This document shows, piece after piece, positions 25,048 through 37,541 of a stretch of DNA of 64,000 bases. This DNA comes from Isoetes taiwanensis (Eukaryota > Streptophyta > Lycopodiopsida > Isoetales > Isoetaceae), in NCBI GenBank assembly GCA_021234155.1, contig JAJEKV010000058.1, positions 8,308,992 to 8,372,991 on the forward strand, written 5' to 3'. The notes beneath the pieces were generated by a model, which saw only the letters and a list, made by a program, of their open reading frames with translations, searched no databases and was not told where the DNA came from. Position 1 is the stretch's first letter. Each line of letters starts with the position of its first letter. A program made the position numbers and the translations under genes.

Positions 25048-28000
25048 ACCTAACGTAAAAACCGCCTGGGGTATTTTCAGCGGTTGATGCAATTGATTTG
25101 AAGAGCTGCGATTTGAATAGAGATCGGAATGCCGAGTAAAAGAAGCTGAATTCGGAATTGCAGGTAAAATAATTCAGAACGAAGAGTAAATCTTTGATGC
25201 TCGACTTTCTTGGATTGAAACTGCGCCACCTGTCATGATCTGATTGGAAGCCTGGGCTGAAAATAGCCTAGGCAGTTTTTACGTATGTTCAACGTAGTTT
25301 AAAAATCCTTAAAAAACTTTGATGGAATGAATAGTTTGGGTTTCATGCTTGGTCGCTTCTTGATCCATAAGGTGTAAAAAATGTGGAATGAATATTGTGT
25401 AACATAAGATTTGCAAAGGTTTAGAAAAGGTATTAGTAGAGAAATACGTATATTGCTGAAGGGTTTGTTTTTTTTTTGGTCGAAAATGGTTTTTTGCGAC
25501 GGGACGAGGAGACGAAGGCGGAACCGGAGTTCCAGATGTCGAATCTGATATGGCACGTTGGTAGCTATACGAGGAGGTCGGCATGCCGTGGATTCATACA
25601 AGGCATGCCCTGGATTTATATGCCCTGGATTTAGATGAGGTCTTGCAGGTAAAGTGCAGGTCTGAATCTTCTGTGTTTTAGAAATCTTATTGTGGGTTCT
25701 CGCTTACTTTCTGCCCAACTTTGGTGCAACTTTGCCGGAGCCCATGGAATACTTGGAGCAATTTCCCAGTCTATTCGGTGAGAAGGTCTATTGCCTGTTA
25801 GTTGTTCAGTGAGAAGGCATCAATTTCTAGAGCTCATGCACCTGTCCAAGGATTCAGTCTTTCAGGAAGTCTGTGTTGTAATGACAGATTCGATGAATTT
25901 AGAGCTTAAAAGCATGGTGCAAGATGGACATGTTACTAGTGCACATTCTTGATCCGTTATAGGCACATGTTGTTCAGATTCATCTTGAGGTAAAATTCTC
26001 CACCCCATTAGAATTCTATCAACGTCATGCTTTTAATGTGACAATACAGTAAGTACTTTTTTGCGTGTGTTGCAATGAGCTATGGTAACAAACCTGAGAA
26101 GCCCCTTGTAAATATATGAAAATGAATGGAATTTTATAAGCACACAGAGTTCTTTGATTACTGAGTTGCGGCTTCCAGTTGGTTGAATGTGTTGTCCACA
26201 AAGGTCGATTTATGTAGGTTTCAAGATCTCTTGTTATGAGATGTGGTGAAGACCCCGCATTTGAACTTCAAGTTTCCATATAGTAGTTATATTGATCTAA
26301 GGCATTTCTCCAATTTCTGGTTGTGGCAGCTTTCATATTAAGAAGTCCTGCAACAGCTGCATTGGCAGAATCTCCATTCAAGGCATGTGACACCAATTGG
26401 AACTGTCTCCATGGCTGAAGTAAGAGAAGACATTTTCATTGTTCTATAGCTCTACATTCGTATTAACATTCTGGCTCTCATAAGTGGAGAAAGGGCTTCA
26501 AGTGCGTGGTACATGCTATTGTAAATGTAGTGTAGTTCATATGCATATTGCAAACATAAGGTGTGAAGAATGAGGACACTCCTTTGGCAGCTTCTTGTCT
26601 ACGAGGCTGGCTGAATTGCATTGCAGTTGCGTGGAATTTATTGCTTGGCCGCCATTTATGAATTTGTTGCAACTGTTTAAACAATTCGGGTCTGCCTATT
26701 ATGGCAGGGGGTTCAAGTCCCCTTCATTGGATCATTCTTTGTGATTGACTTGTATGTTGTCTTGTGCCAATGGTTCAAAAATTTTATGGTGAGGTGGAAA
26801 TGCCGGTTTGATCCCATCACGAATTTAATGGACAGCCTACAATGCACTGCAAGGAATAAGCAATGGAATATTATTTTCATCAATGGTTAGGAATGAGCGA
26901 TAAGAATACCTAGTTTGATCCATAACTAAATCTCTTCAAGGTTTCTTCCATCAATCTCTTTTCTTTTCCTTTTTAACTTTGAGAGCTCATTACTAGCGCT
27001 TCATCTTGACATATCACTTTTCCTACCTTTCTTCAACTATACAAGCCTAACATTCAAATCTTTGCATTTTGCAAATTGGATTAATGTTTTGCTGATGCTC
27101 CAAACTATCTGGAGAGAGATGGCCACAAACAAAAACTTTTACTCTACACCGACGAATTGCCTAAGTGCCTCTTGTAGAAAATCATTAAAATTGCCATGAA
27201 GTCATGCAATCAAGTCCTCCACACAGGCCAAGAATTGTGTCGCATTTTCCCGTTGGAGAAGCTTGCTGAACAAGGGTTTTAGTCATAAACTTGACATCTC
27301 AGACATCAACCTACCACATCCTACATCCTACAAACATTTATAAGCTCCAAGTTTGTCAGGCCCAGATTGAGTGTCACCTGGTCATACCCCAAACCTGGCC
27401 TGTTTACCTGCCATGTGGTCATTCAGACTGCAATGGTGTATTGCTGATAGGTGAACAGGTTTCAGACTGTAAACTCACCTGCTGATTCAAGCTAAAAAGA
27501 GTACCAAGGCTCCAGAAATATCTCATTACAGAGTTTATCATGAGAAAGAGTACGGTCAGACTTTTGGCCTTCATGTTCCACAAGTTCTGATTCCTTTGAT
27601 GATGAAAGATCCTCGGAAGTCCGGTAGTTATCCATGCTTGACACAAACTAAAAGGACTGACACTTTGGTTGTTTGGCTTTGGTGCAAAGAATAGTACAGC
27701 GATTTGCTTTGCAAGTTGCACTGTCTTGTATCACATTCGAAGTAGACAAGAAGGCATGGCACTAGCACAAGGTTGGCATGATCTAAAACACTGAATCAAT
27801 TAATGCAAGAAAAGAACATAACTAAATAGTATTTCAGCTAATCAATAACAGGTGATGTGAATTAGCATACCACCTTAATAGTGACATGTACAAAGAAAGC
27901 GTTTGTTAACAGATGTGCCACATTGGTATTCTATTCGGAACTTTTCTGACATGAAATTTCAAAGAGGTAATGATGTTTCTCACCTTATGCAGCCTAATGA

Positions 28001-28049
28001 ATATTTAAGAAGCACTTTGTGGATATATGCACTTGATCATAAGTAATAT

Positions 28050-29579
28050 CTAACATATGTTCCAAGCTGATAAAGCATGGGTGATATGACCTTTCCAGCC
28101 AAGGAGCAGCCAACCTTGGTCTTCTCCTGATGAAAATGGTTTCTGATATGAGCTCAGAATATCCTCAACCCTTTCCAATGTGCTGACTTCAGGAAGCAAC
28201 ATCTGAAACCCTTCCCCTGCCAAACGGTTATGCCAGCACTTGTATGTTTCAGGCCTCTCAGTTCTCTCCAATCCCTCATATCCCACCACATTTACAATCT
28301 GCCTCCCAAATTTAAACTGTTCAAGCATCTCCCTTTCTGCTCTATCCTCCATGCAAGTGTCTAACATGTCATAAATGGTCGCATAATCTGGTAATATTTC
28401 TATCAATCTATTCATAAAGAAAGGTGCAGTCCCTGCAATGCTTTGGATGGCTAATGTAAATAGCTTAGGTTCCATGCTTGCCACCCTTCTGATCCACTGC
28501 TTTCTAGGACTCTCTGGGATCAAGCTCTCTTCCATCAAATTCTGGTTATTTGCTATTGAATTTACTATTAACACTTCTCCTGTTCGAAGATGTAAATCAC
28601 CTGCTTGTACACGTTCCCACCTGTCCTCAATGGCATGAACCTTAAGATTGACACCTTTGGACACTGCATATTGAGTTAATCTCCTGCCCATTTCTTCCAT
28701 TCTCTTTGTAGCGGCTCCATGATCTGGGCAGTCTATCAATGTCAGGCGCATTTCAAATGGGCCACCAGGGTGAGCACCAAGGTCTCGAATAAGAGATGGC
28801 CATTGAAAACCATAGCCCTGGCTGACTCCGTAATCTATAATGTGAATTTTGTTGGATCCCTGACAGGCTTTTAGAATGGCACGATTTGTAAAGACAAAGG
28901 TAATCCTGTAGTGAGGGAGCACCTCAGTTGAGAATTTAATAAACCTTAGCTTTTCTTCTAATGACAAATGGATGCACATGACAGGATCAGAAGCAGTACC
29001 ATAGATTCGTGCAACTAAGCCCTCCACAAATGCATAAACCAGACGATGTGTGGCATTTCCAGTTGGAGAAGTTTGCCCAGTTAGGGTTTGGATCATTGGC
29101 ATGGCGTCTGCCAAATGCCCTCTAGATACTAGCCATCCACAACGCAACAAAATATCTATAAGCTCTGCATTTGGCATGCTTAGCTTATGTATTATCTGCT
29201 CAAAGGGCGAGCTACCGGAGTTATAACAATTGTCGGAGTTATAACAGTTACTGAATCCAGAAGGCCTAGCATATGCTAACACGTGATCAGAATGTGAAAA
29301 AACACTCTCACCTGCTGATTCAAAGCCCAAGAGGGTATCGGGGCAAATAAGCTCTTGAAGCTCCTGAAGAATTTTGTCGCAGGACTCTAATTCCTGCTGA
29401 GAAAATGCGCCGGGCATATCATCTTCTTCCAGCAGCACGGATGCTATACGGGCCAGTTTTTTGCCATCAGGTTCTAGTGCTGCCCTTCCGTGCAGAGCAT
29501 CTGGAAAACCTTTGGAAATCTGGGATTGAAGCCAAGCTTGGCGCAACCGAGACGTCAAGGGAGAATTAACTGCCTTCAT
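28050..29579 (-). CDS. GRAS-family transcription regulator (SCL9/14/33-like)
   Basis: Intronless 509-residue protein of the plant GRAS family, nuclear regulators of transcription. Regions appear in canonical order: leucine repeat I at about 139-195, the VHIID motif as IHIID at 245-249 inside IHIIDYGVSQGYGFQWPSLI, leucine repeat II at about 298-316, PFYRE region at about 335-405, and the RVER/SAW end from about 425, with GRQIVNVVGYEG, ERPETYKCW and a final WKGHITHALSAW. HIID.G.S.GFQWP and ERPETYK.W favour the SCL9/14/33 (LISCL) branch; this assignment is by eye. The variable N-terminus is short (~135 residues) for that branch. The start at 29579 is the first ATG of the frame. A broken copy lies at 4877-6407. 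Confidence 0.95.
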   Translation of the reverse strand: MKAVNSPLTSRLRQAWLQSQISKGFPDALHGRAALEPDGKKLARIASVLLEEDDMPGAFSQQELESCDKILQELQELICPDTLLGFESAGESVFSHSDHVLAYARPSGFSNCYNSDNCYNSGSSPFEQIIHKLSMPNAELIDILLRCGWLVSRGHLADAMPMIQTLTGQTSPTGNATHRLVYAFVEGLVARIYGTASDPVMCIHLSLEEKLRFIKFSTEVLPHYRITFVFTNRAILKACQGSNKIHIIDYGVSQGYGFQWPSLIRDLGAHPGGPFEMRLTLIDCPDHGAATKRMEEMGRRLTQYAVSKGVNLKVHAIEDRWERVQAGDLHLRTGEVLIVNSIANNQNLMEESLIPESPRKQWIRRVASMEPKLFTLAIQSIAGTAPFFMNRLIEILPDYATIYDMLDTCMEDRAEREMLEQFKFGRQIVNVVGYEGLERTERPETYKCWHNRLAGEGFQMLLPEVSTLERVEDILSSYQKPFSSGEDQGWLLLGWKGHITHALSAWNIC

Positions 29580-31339
29580 GGGTATGGGGAAAAAATGTGG
29601 TTTTGGCCATATGTATTTGTATTAAGAAAAGTGGTTTTGGCCATATGTATGTAGATATGTATTATAATATCTGTTGTTTCATGGGCGTGCAAAGGAAATT
29701 ACACTATCTCTTTCACCAGTTGTACCTTTGACTAACTAATGCCCAGCACAGCACTCCACGCCACACACATAAGGGTTCATTGCATCCATTCACTCGGGAC
29801 TTAGGGCTTTCCCATTGGCATCAAACTTGGAAATTTTCTCCACGCCAAGATCCCTTGTGGTTGTGGTGTGTTCTGATGATAGCCTCATTTTAACTGACTC
29901 AAGTTTCAGACCTAGATAGAAAGTAATGCATCCCTATTACTTGGCGCTTACGTTTGGACCTGAATTTGATTTACTGACTCAGATTCTTTCCTCTTGCATC
30001 GCTCGGCTCGGATTTGCAAAAGAATACCTCCAGGTCTGCTAGTCCTTCGGAACGCAGAAGCCTTTATCCAGACTAAGCATTCAACTCTCACCAGATCCCT
30101 TCAAACCCCCTTAGTTGGCAAGTGAACGGGTTAAAGGAGGGAATGTTGATTGTGTATGTATCGATCTCTAGTGGACGTTAAAAAAATTTACTTATTTTAT
30201 TTTAGACCCAAAAAAGGAAAAGAAACGGAAGCTTAACATTTGAATATTCTAGATAATCATCATGCAAGTTGGCCTTTGTATTATTTCCCTTTCATGGTCA
30301 ATGTAAGACTAGGTAGCAACAATTGGCAGCCTCCTATGGACCACATTCCACTTTGGGAATTAGATGAGTGTCAATCAAGTTGGAACTAGTTTACCAATGG
30401 CACGTCATAACTGACACCTGCCTTCTAATTCCATTGCAATAGTTAGCAATTACCGAATGCTCCCTCTAGAACGAACACCGTGATCGCTCGACCTATAGAA
30501 TCGGAATAAAGTGACAGGCCAATCTTGTCGCAAATTTCTCTAGAGCATGACCTTGAACATTATTCCCTTAATATCACCACTGTCATAGATGGAAATGTGG
30601 AGCCATCGCTCTCCAAAAAGGATGTGGAAGTTGAGATCTGAGAGAGAGGTGCCATTGCTGCAAGTGGAATCTCCACTTAGATGTTGAAAGATATTGATGC
30701 AAATCAAATCTTCAAGGTAACCATCCTCCAAGTTGGCCACTATAGTTTCCCTTTTATGGTCAAAGCAAGACTAGTTAGCAATAGTTGGCAAACATCTTTA
30801 ATGTCGAAAGATATCGATGCAATGAAGTTGGAATAAGTTGAACAGTGCATCTTTTCTTCAATTACAATGGGCATGCAATTGGTTCCCTCAGTTAGGAACC
30901 TATTACTGAGTAGTCCATATCTCTACATGTCATTCTTAGGTGTGAATTGGATCTATAAAATATACATTGATGTGATCTAAAACCAGTTGCTCTCTTATGT
31001 TCATCTATATATAAGGGGTATATGCCATCTGCGTTCAACAGGTAGCCAAAACCCCCCCAGGTATACGTTTTTTCACAAGGAAAACCCCCTCCCATATGAC
31101 CTTGCACGACTGTATGAAGTATACCCCCTAATGGTATTTCTACATAACAACGAGAGCTGTTGGATAGGCATATTCACCCCTTATTCCTTAATCTACACCG
31201 TACGTAAAATTCCTCGTTTGTGGGGTATGCAAGTACAAAATTTGCTATACTGTATAACAAGATTTGCAAAATACTATAAGATTTGAAGCAAAATACTATA
31301 TGGTGTTGATTTTGTATGTGCAAAATATAATTATAAGGG

Positions 31340-31482
31340 CTCTCGCTGCCCTACGTCACCCCCCGTGTGAATATGCACCCAAACCAAAGGGGGTTTAAGG
31401 GGGATTTTAATTTAAATGTGTTGGATCCAATGGTTGTGATAATTAATGTTAATGGTAGTTATGTGTTGGTTGTTATATTAAA
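31340..31482 (+). repeat. Dispersed repeat at the duplication breakpoint
   Basis: Copy 2 of the segmental duplication ends exactly where this repeat starts, and the left direct repeat of the RT element starts where it ends. It is related, in inverse orientation, to 8640-8785. It may be the edge of a transposable element inserted in copy 2 only. Confidence 0.65.
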
Positions 31483-34400
31483 AAAAATTTTACAAAATAC
31501 TTGCTAGGATCTCATCTAGCAAATACAATACTCCAAAAACTAAACCTAGTTAGAATTTGAGACGTGGTCTGCCCTGGTTTTACCCAGGCCCAAAACTCAA
31601 ACTGGCAGAAGGAAATACTTAGGCAAAGTGACCCAGGTACTGTGTATTTGCACCCATTGAGAGGATGTTCCAAGTAGGGAGCTGAGATTCCAAGCCCCAA
31701 TACCATGCAACACCAACTTAATGGTTAAAAAGGATCCATTATTTTCTAATACAAATTTTTGTATTTATCCACCACGGTCTCAAGTATAAGAAGGCAGAAA
31801 ATTTTACCTCAAAATAATTGTTCCCAAGGTGGAATAAGTCATGACAATTTATAATAAATAATAAATAATAAATAAGATCAGACAACTGTAGTTATGTAGT
31901 TATGGCCAAACACAAGCAGACCAAATCTAAAAGAGCAAGGAAACTCCTCGTCTATCAAAGGTTACCCAGTGGTGTTAATTAAGTAAAATGTTTTATTGTA
32001 GGCAAGTCTGGGATCAAAAGTCCATAAGTCTTGTTAATGAGAAATATTTCCAAGTGTGTAAGGCTATGCTAAAACAGGTCTGGGATTTGGGCCTGTACGC
32101 TGTCCAATTGAAATAACACAAATTCCTAAAACAGTGCAACCAAAATGCACCCTTTATTCGGGAAAAGATGTCTTAGAGAAGCAACTAGTTAGTAGCCCAA
32201 TTAAGAAATGAGTGCGTACTCTATAATAAATAGAGTCTATTCCTAACTAATAAGTCTGAGACAAGAGCAATTACCAAGCTGTTCAAAGAATCAGACAAAT
32301 AAGGAGAGAATCAGCCACCTTTTCAGAGCTAGTCCTTTTTTCCAAAATGGTTTTTCATTTTTTATTTTTTCATTTTGAGACATGCTGTAAAGGACCAATG
32401 TCTTTGTCCCTTGTTTTTCAGCAGAACCTAATATACTAGGGCCATGTAGGTAATACAAGAGTGGTGTTCTTTTCTGTTTCACACCATTAAACAGTATAAA
32501 CCTACACTTGAAATAGAAGATATTTAGCAATATAAGCATGAAAAAGGAGAGTTTCCGGAGGCAGTGTATCAGATCTGCTCCCCATTTTTGAATCGCTCCA
32601 TTAGTTTGCACAACCCAAACATCCTAAAGGTAGGTTTGATGTGTTACCTGCAGCAAAACCAGTCACACGTTAGCCTGAAGAGGGTAAGCATGAAGTAGCT
32701 AGCAGGTAAGCAAAATCAAACCATGTTTTCATCCGTTTCCTTTATGTTTAGATAAAATAGATGTGGAATATAGCAATCAGCATGTAAAGTAATGCCCCAA
32801 ACCCTTTCAATAATTAACAAAAGAAGCAGGGGAGGGATGTAATCAAGTGTCAGTCCCTTTGTCTTGAGATTTAAATAAAATGATCCCCTACAACTATAGT
32901 TACATGTGGATACAGAGATCAAGACTTAGGGGCAGAGATGTGCTTAAACCGACCAAATCCAGTAATGATAGTGATAAAGACATCATGACCTTATGTTAAG
33001 AATCATAGTGCCCTCAATTGAACTGGATATATACCAGACAAAGCTAGATATGATCAAAAATAGTTAAGAATAACCTGAACCGTTCAACTATCTGTTCCAA
33101 TTCATGCAGTAACCAGAGATGCACTTAGCACATGGACAGTAAGATAAATCCTGCTGGTAACTACATTAAACCCATTTAATAATCTAAGATAAAGAGGTAG
33201 GATGTGTGCTGCTGTAAAATCACTTGCCCGGATGTTTCAGAGAGATGGATCTTCAGCAAAGTCAAAAGAACAGTAATGATTCTACTTTTATTGAAACACA
33301 TGAAGATTAACCCCATTAAACTCGTCTCCAGTGTAAAATGCTGCCTCCAGGTCTGGATCAACAACAGTCAAAGCCGGATTGTTGTAAACAGGTTCATTGC
33401 CCTCATTTGTTCAGTATATATTCAAGACATAGCCTGATGTATTCAGGGAAAGTTTAGGGTAATCTAAATAGTTCAGCCATCTGTTAAGTTCAGGGAATAA
33501 TAAAGATGTAATAACATATGGATTATATGATAAATCCTGCCAGTGCCTATATTTATCATTCTTAACAACCTAAGAACAGAAAGCCTGATTTGTGCAGATG
33601 TTAAAAACATTCCGGGGTGTTGCTACGAAATGGATCATCAGTATTTTGATAAGAACAGTAATGATTCACATTTTTACTAGAATACATGAAAAATAACCTC
33701 ATTGTGTTCGTCTCCAAGTGTTAAATGACACTCGGTCGCGGATCCAAATCGATCAAAGCTGGATTATTGTACATAGGTTCATTGTTCTTGATTAGCAGCT
33801 CTCATAGTAGCATTACGAATCAAACATCTCTTGATGATGCTAGCTGCTTGGGAGTTTCTATTCGCGGTGTGGTGCGGTAATCTTAGCCCAAGTGGAGTAC
33901 CCCTTCCTCGATGTTTTACGGATCCAGTGCGGTCGCCTGAGGCCACGTTTTGGACCCATGCCGGTCTTTGGGTATGGAGATCGATCTTTGGGGTATGGAG
34001 ATCGGATGCAAAAACCCTAGAGGCCGGAGCTTCTGCGATATTACGAGAAAATGCAACCCTTTTTTTCAATTTCGATTAGTATGGAGAATACTCCCAAAGG
34101 TTTATTCCCGCTTAAAATTATGTCAACACCACCATACTGGCATTATTGTACAAAAGGTACCAGTCTTTATGACTATGTCATACCCAATTTCATGTAAAGT
34201 GTATAGGTGACGGGCTTTACATTCATGCTATAGTAGATTTCAAGAGTGTTTAGGATCAATTCTATAAAGGATGGGTCCTTGAAATCTTACAAGTTCTCGA
34301 TTTAGGTTAAGCATGTTCCTTGTGTCTAAAAAAGGACTATCAACGAAGAGAAATATGTATAAGGTATGTTTTAGGGTATATATTGTCTCCGATCATGCCC

Positions 34401-34962
34401 CTTATAACTAAGCTGTATGAGGGATTTTGGCCTTATTGTAGTTTTAAAAAAGAACTAGTCTTTATGACTATGTCGTGACCCAATTTGCGAGGTTCCAAAA
34501 AAAGTGTACGGTTTGACCTTATGCAAGACACAAAGTACCGATCATTATGTCTATGTCAAGCCTAGCTTTTTATGTAAAAGTGTGCAGTGCGGACTTTAAT
34601 ATCCCTGCCGAATAGATCACAAGGGTGCTAAGGATCTATTCTATATAGGATGGGTCCATGAAATCCTTTAAGTTCACAATATTGGTTAACACTTCTAACT
34701 TGTTCCTTGTGTCAAAGGACTACTTAAGAAGAGAAATATGTATAACTGTGCATCTGCTTTATGTAATTAATTTTCCACATTTCCCCCTTGTAAATTTCAA
34801 TCTAAAACGGTATGTGTCTTATAGAGTAAATTTATGACATAGGTTAATGAGGTATCACAACGTATAGACCGTGAAACACCATCAGGATCATACAGAATCA
34901 GTACTAAGGTTATCCAGATCCAACTTCCTAAAAAACCATCTTAATGAGGGAGTGCGTGAAGC
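31483..34962 (-). repeat. Long direct repeat A (downstream of the RT)
   Basis: Nearly identical to 39623-43072, starting at aaaaattttacaaaatac and ending at agtgcgtgaagc. Differences cluster in a few patches (about 32545-32700, 33720-34070, 34330-34640) and are mostly CAG/CTG to CG-type changes. The AT-hook exon counterpart (33779-34069) is altered by such changes. Elsewhere the copies are essentially the same, so the duplication is recent or homogenised. Confidence 0.95.
33779..34069 (-). pseudogene. AT-hook exon counterpart in repeat A (altered)
   Basis: Homologous to the exon at 41838-42104. The C-terminal part keeps RGRGTPLGLRLP and SQAASIIKRCLIRNATMRAA. The N-terminal AT-hook and the acidic end are scrambled or out of frame because of base changes at CAG/CTG sites. 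It would be a dead copy if the sequence is right; the pattern of changes suggests poor base calls instead. Confidence 0.6.
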
Positions 34963-35181
34963 CGACCCTTCAAAAAATTAATCCTTCCTCCTGCCGCCAG
35001 CAAGGAGGGTCCGTATTTTATTTAAGCATGTGCTAGGCTGAGTAGGGCTAGCAACAATGCTAGGACCCTACCCAGCTAGTATATCAGTTATTTAAGTATA
35101 TAAACAACAAAAGTTCAGATAATAACATTTATACAGAATTTCAAATGTCTGCAAAAACTATAAGTTAAGGTAGTATAATAC
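34963..35181. other. Sequence between RT exon and repeat A
   Basis: Non-coding by eye. On the minus strand it follows the donor CAG then GTATTA at 35182/35181, so it is probably intronic or a 3' flank. A further exon completing the RT C-terminus was not identified. Confidence 0.4.
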
Positions 35182-37265
35182 CTGTTCCAGATGTATCCGA
35201 TAATGTCTTTGGCTTTGTAAGTCAAACCAGGAAAGTCTTGCTTTAAAATCTTGCAGACATTTCTAAGGACTGTATTCTTATCAAAACCGTTGTCAATGAA
35301 TTGCGTTATGACATTACTCAGATCAGCTGCTGCACTAGCACAATTGCTATTGACATAGAGGCAAGGCATTACCTGAGAACAAATGACTTTACTAGCTTGA
35401 AAGTAAGGCCGGCAGCTGTCTGCCATGATAAATTTCATTGCTTTGAAGGGCAGTGCATCACGCTTATCATATTTAGTTGTGCAATATGTTCCTGATGATG
35501 CATCCAAAATTCTGATTTGCATGTTCAGAAAATTAGCTACTGTACCAATTCTGCAGTTTTGATCATTCCCAATGAAGTTCTTGGTCTCCTCTTTGATCTC
35601 TATAAAATTGAGATTGTAAAGCCAAATATCCTTTTCCTTGTCAAAGAATTCTTTAGGGTTACCACAGTTAATAAGTAATAAATCGTCCATGTACCTAAAG
35701 GACCATCTGAATCTTATAATGTCTTTGTAGCGTCCTTCATCTATAAGCCTTAGAATGAAATTCACTTCATGCCATGCCAGATATAAGTTACACCAGCTCG
35801 GAGAACAAGCAAATCCCATTGGTATGCCACAATTCTGTCTCCATGTTTTACCATCATTACATAACCAGCAATTTCTGAGTAACCAAACATTAATGTCAAT
35901 GAAGTTTTGATTGGTCATTTCCTTCCAGCATCCAGGTTGTTTGATTTTAGTATCCCATTTAGTCTCATATCCACCCTTGAAGCTACCAACATTTTTGAAC
36001 CAAAGTCTATGATTTTGATTTTCCATTTTCTGAAATTGGAAAGTCAGGTTAATGATTTTTTCCATAATTTGGCAGAGTCCACTTTCTCCTTCCAGAGGAA
36101 TGGATTCATAACATTTACTCACGTCTGCAACAAATACGCTATGTATTTTACTAGGAAGGTTAAGGGCCACTTCGAAAATTGAGTTAACCATCCAGTTGGG
36201 GCTATACTCCTTTTTACAGAAGATTTCAATTCCAGCACATAGATTTTTTGAAATCAGAGGCCATATTTTAATAATAGCCTGCAATCCATGTGCAACAAGC
36301 TCAGATATTTCCGAAAAAATAGAGTTGTGTGCATTTGTTATCCATCTGAAATTATTCTTGTGCATCTTGTAAATACATAAGAGATACGGCAAAGGACGGT
36401 CCACAAAGCTATCATCCTCAAAACTCCAAAGTTTCTTAATATCCTCAGAGATCAAAGTGAGCACCTCATTGTTGGTTCTGCAAGATGATGCAAAGTCAGG
36501 GCTATTAAGTCTATCTGAGGCCAATGTTTTTGCAAGTAGTGGACACATGAAGCTGGGGTTATTGGCTGCTTTGTCAACACCCGCAATGAATAGATTCTGT
36601 CTAATCCAATCTAGATCTTCCATTGCTACCAAATCCTCTTCAAGGATATATTGCCTAATTTTGCCATCCTTGCTTGTCAAATATGTATTCATCATGCCAT
36701 ATGCCATTTCTCTGGCTGCAGTTTGAATAAACTGGAACCTGTGCTCATCTATAGGTTTAATGCTGAATCTATGTAGGGAGAAAAAGTTTCTTAACCCATC
36801 CATAACTGTTTTCATGCATTCATTCATATCATACTTTCCATGGGGGATGTGGTTAAGCCCTTTCATAAAAAGTTTCCTGAGATTACGATTACTCACTATA
36901 TTAAGATCCGTGGTCAAAACATGTTTATGTTTAGGATCTAGAAATTTCCTGAAGGTAGGCCTTTTACAAGGGCACTTCGGGTTCTTCTTGTCTACAAATA
37001 TGCTGAAAGGTTTGTATACTAGCTGTACCAATTTAGGTAAATATCTCCAGCCCAGTATAGTTTTGTCCAGAGCTACAAAACCTTCTTCACCACAGTATAG
37101 GGGGACCACATACATAAGGATATCCTTGAACCTGATAGCATCCATTAGTTTGGATACGTATGTGAGGTGAACGATCACCTTCTTATCCTTTTTTTTGGTT
37201 TTAATGGAAACCCTGTTATTATGGTCTATTTCCAAGAATCTGTCTGGTTCTTCCATGTCCGAATC
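35182..37265 (-). CDS. Reverse transcriptase, rvt/Penelope-like, exon 3
   Basis: The open frame from the ATG at 37256 to the stop at 35115 gives 713 residues. The probable exon runs from an acceptor (tatgtagcag) at 37265 to a donor at 35182, adding D-S-D before the ATG. RT motifs: FVADVSKCYESIP at 375-387 (catalytic D378), CGIPMGFACSPSWCNLYL at 476-493, FRYMDDLLLIN at 520-530 (catalytic D524, D525), NFLNMQI at 575-581, then YDKRDALPF at 596-604. A long N-terminal part has CPC at 95-97 and PLPYLLCIYKMHKNNFRWI before the palm. SP.WCNLYL plus YDKR..LPF resembles the rvt family described by Gladyshev and Arkhipova, and related Penelope-side RTs. No GIY-YIG endonuclease, RNase H or integrase is seen. 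All three catalytic aspartates are intact. Confidence 0.85.
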
Positions 37266-37541
37266 CTGCTACATATCAATGATCTTATTATAATTCTAGC
37301 CATACATAAAAAATCAATAGAGATTATATAATCCAAACTAGGAGCTGGCTGTTCTTTGGGTGGTATTATCAAATCCATGATTAAAATATGTTATAACAGT
37401 ATCCAGATATTAAGAAACCATGTATTTGAAGTGTTTGGTTCCAATGTTTGACTTGTTTCTTTAAAATCCATAAGCTGGTTGAACCATGCAAGGAGTAAAC
37501 AAATAATGTCTTACAGTAATGAAGAACAGTAGGAGACTAAC
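37266..37541 (-). other. Probable intron between ORF1 exon and RT exon
   Basis: The minus strand has a donor AAAG then GTTAGTC (exon end at 37542) and an acceptor ATATGTAGCAG just before 37265. The length is 276 bases. The upstream exon ends in a TAA two bases before the donor, so the two ORFs are not in one frame as written. Confidence 0.55.

Larger units (their letters stand above)
23122..31339. repeat. ~8.2 kb segmental duplication, copy 2
   Basis: Direct copy of 1-8140. Base accuracy is better here, and the GRAS gene is uninterrupted. The match ends at 31339, where a dispersed repeat and then the RT element begin. Parts not listed separately (about 25100-28049 and 29580-31339) contain no gene I can identify. 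One candidate plus-strand donor (cttgcag then gtaaag near 25650) follows a short open stretch of unknown meaning. Confidence 0.95.

Noticed and set aside
32291-33437. Small open frames inside the long direct repeats (also at 40432-41577)
   Set aside because: They occur in both repeats only because the DNA is duplicated; they overlap on both strands and show no codon pattern or domain.
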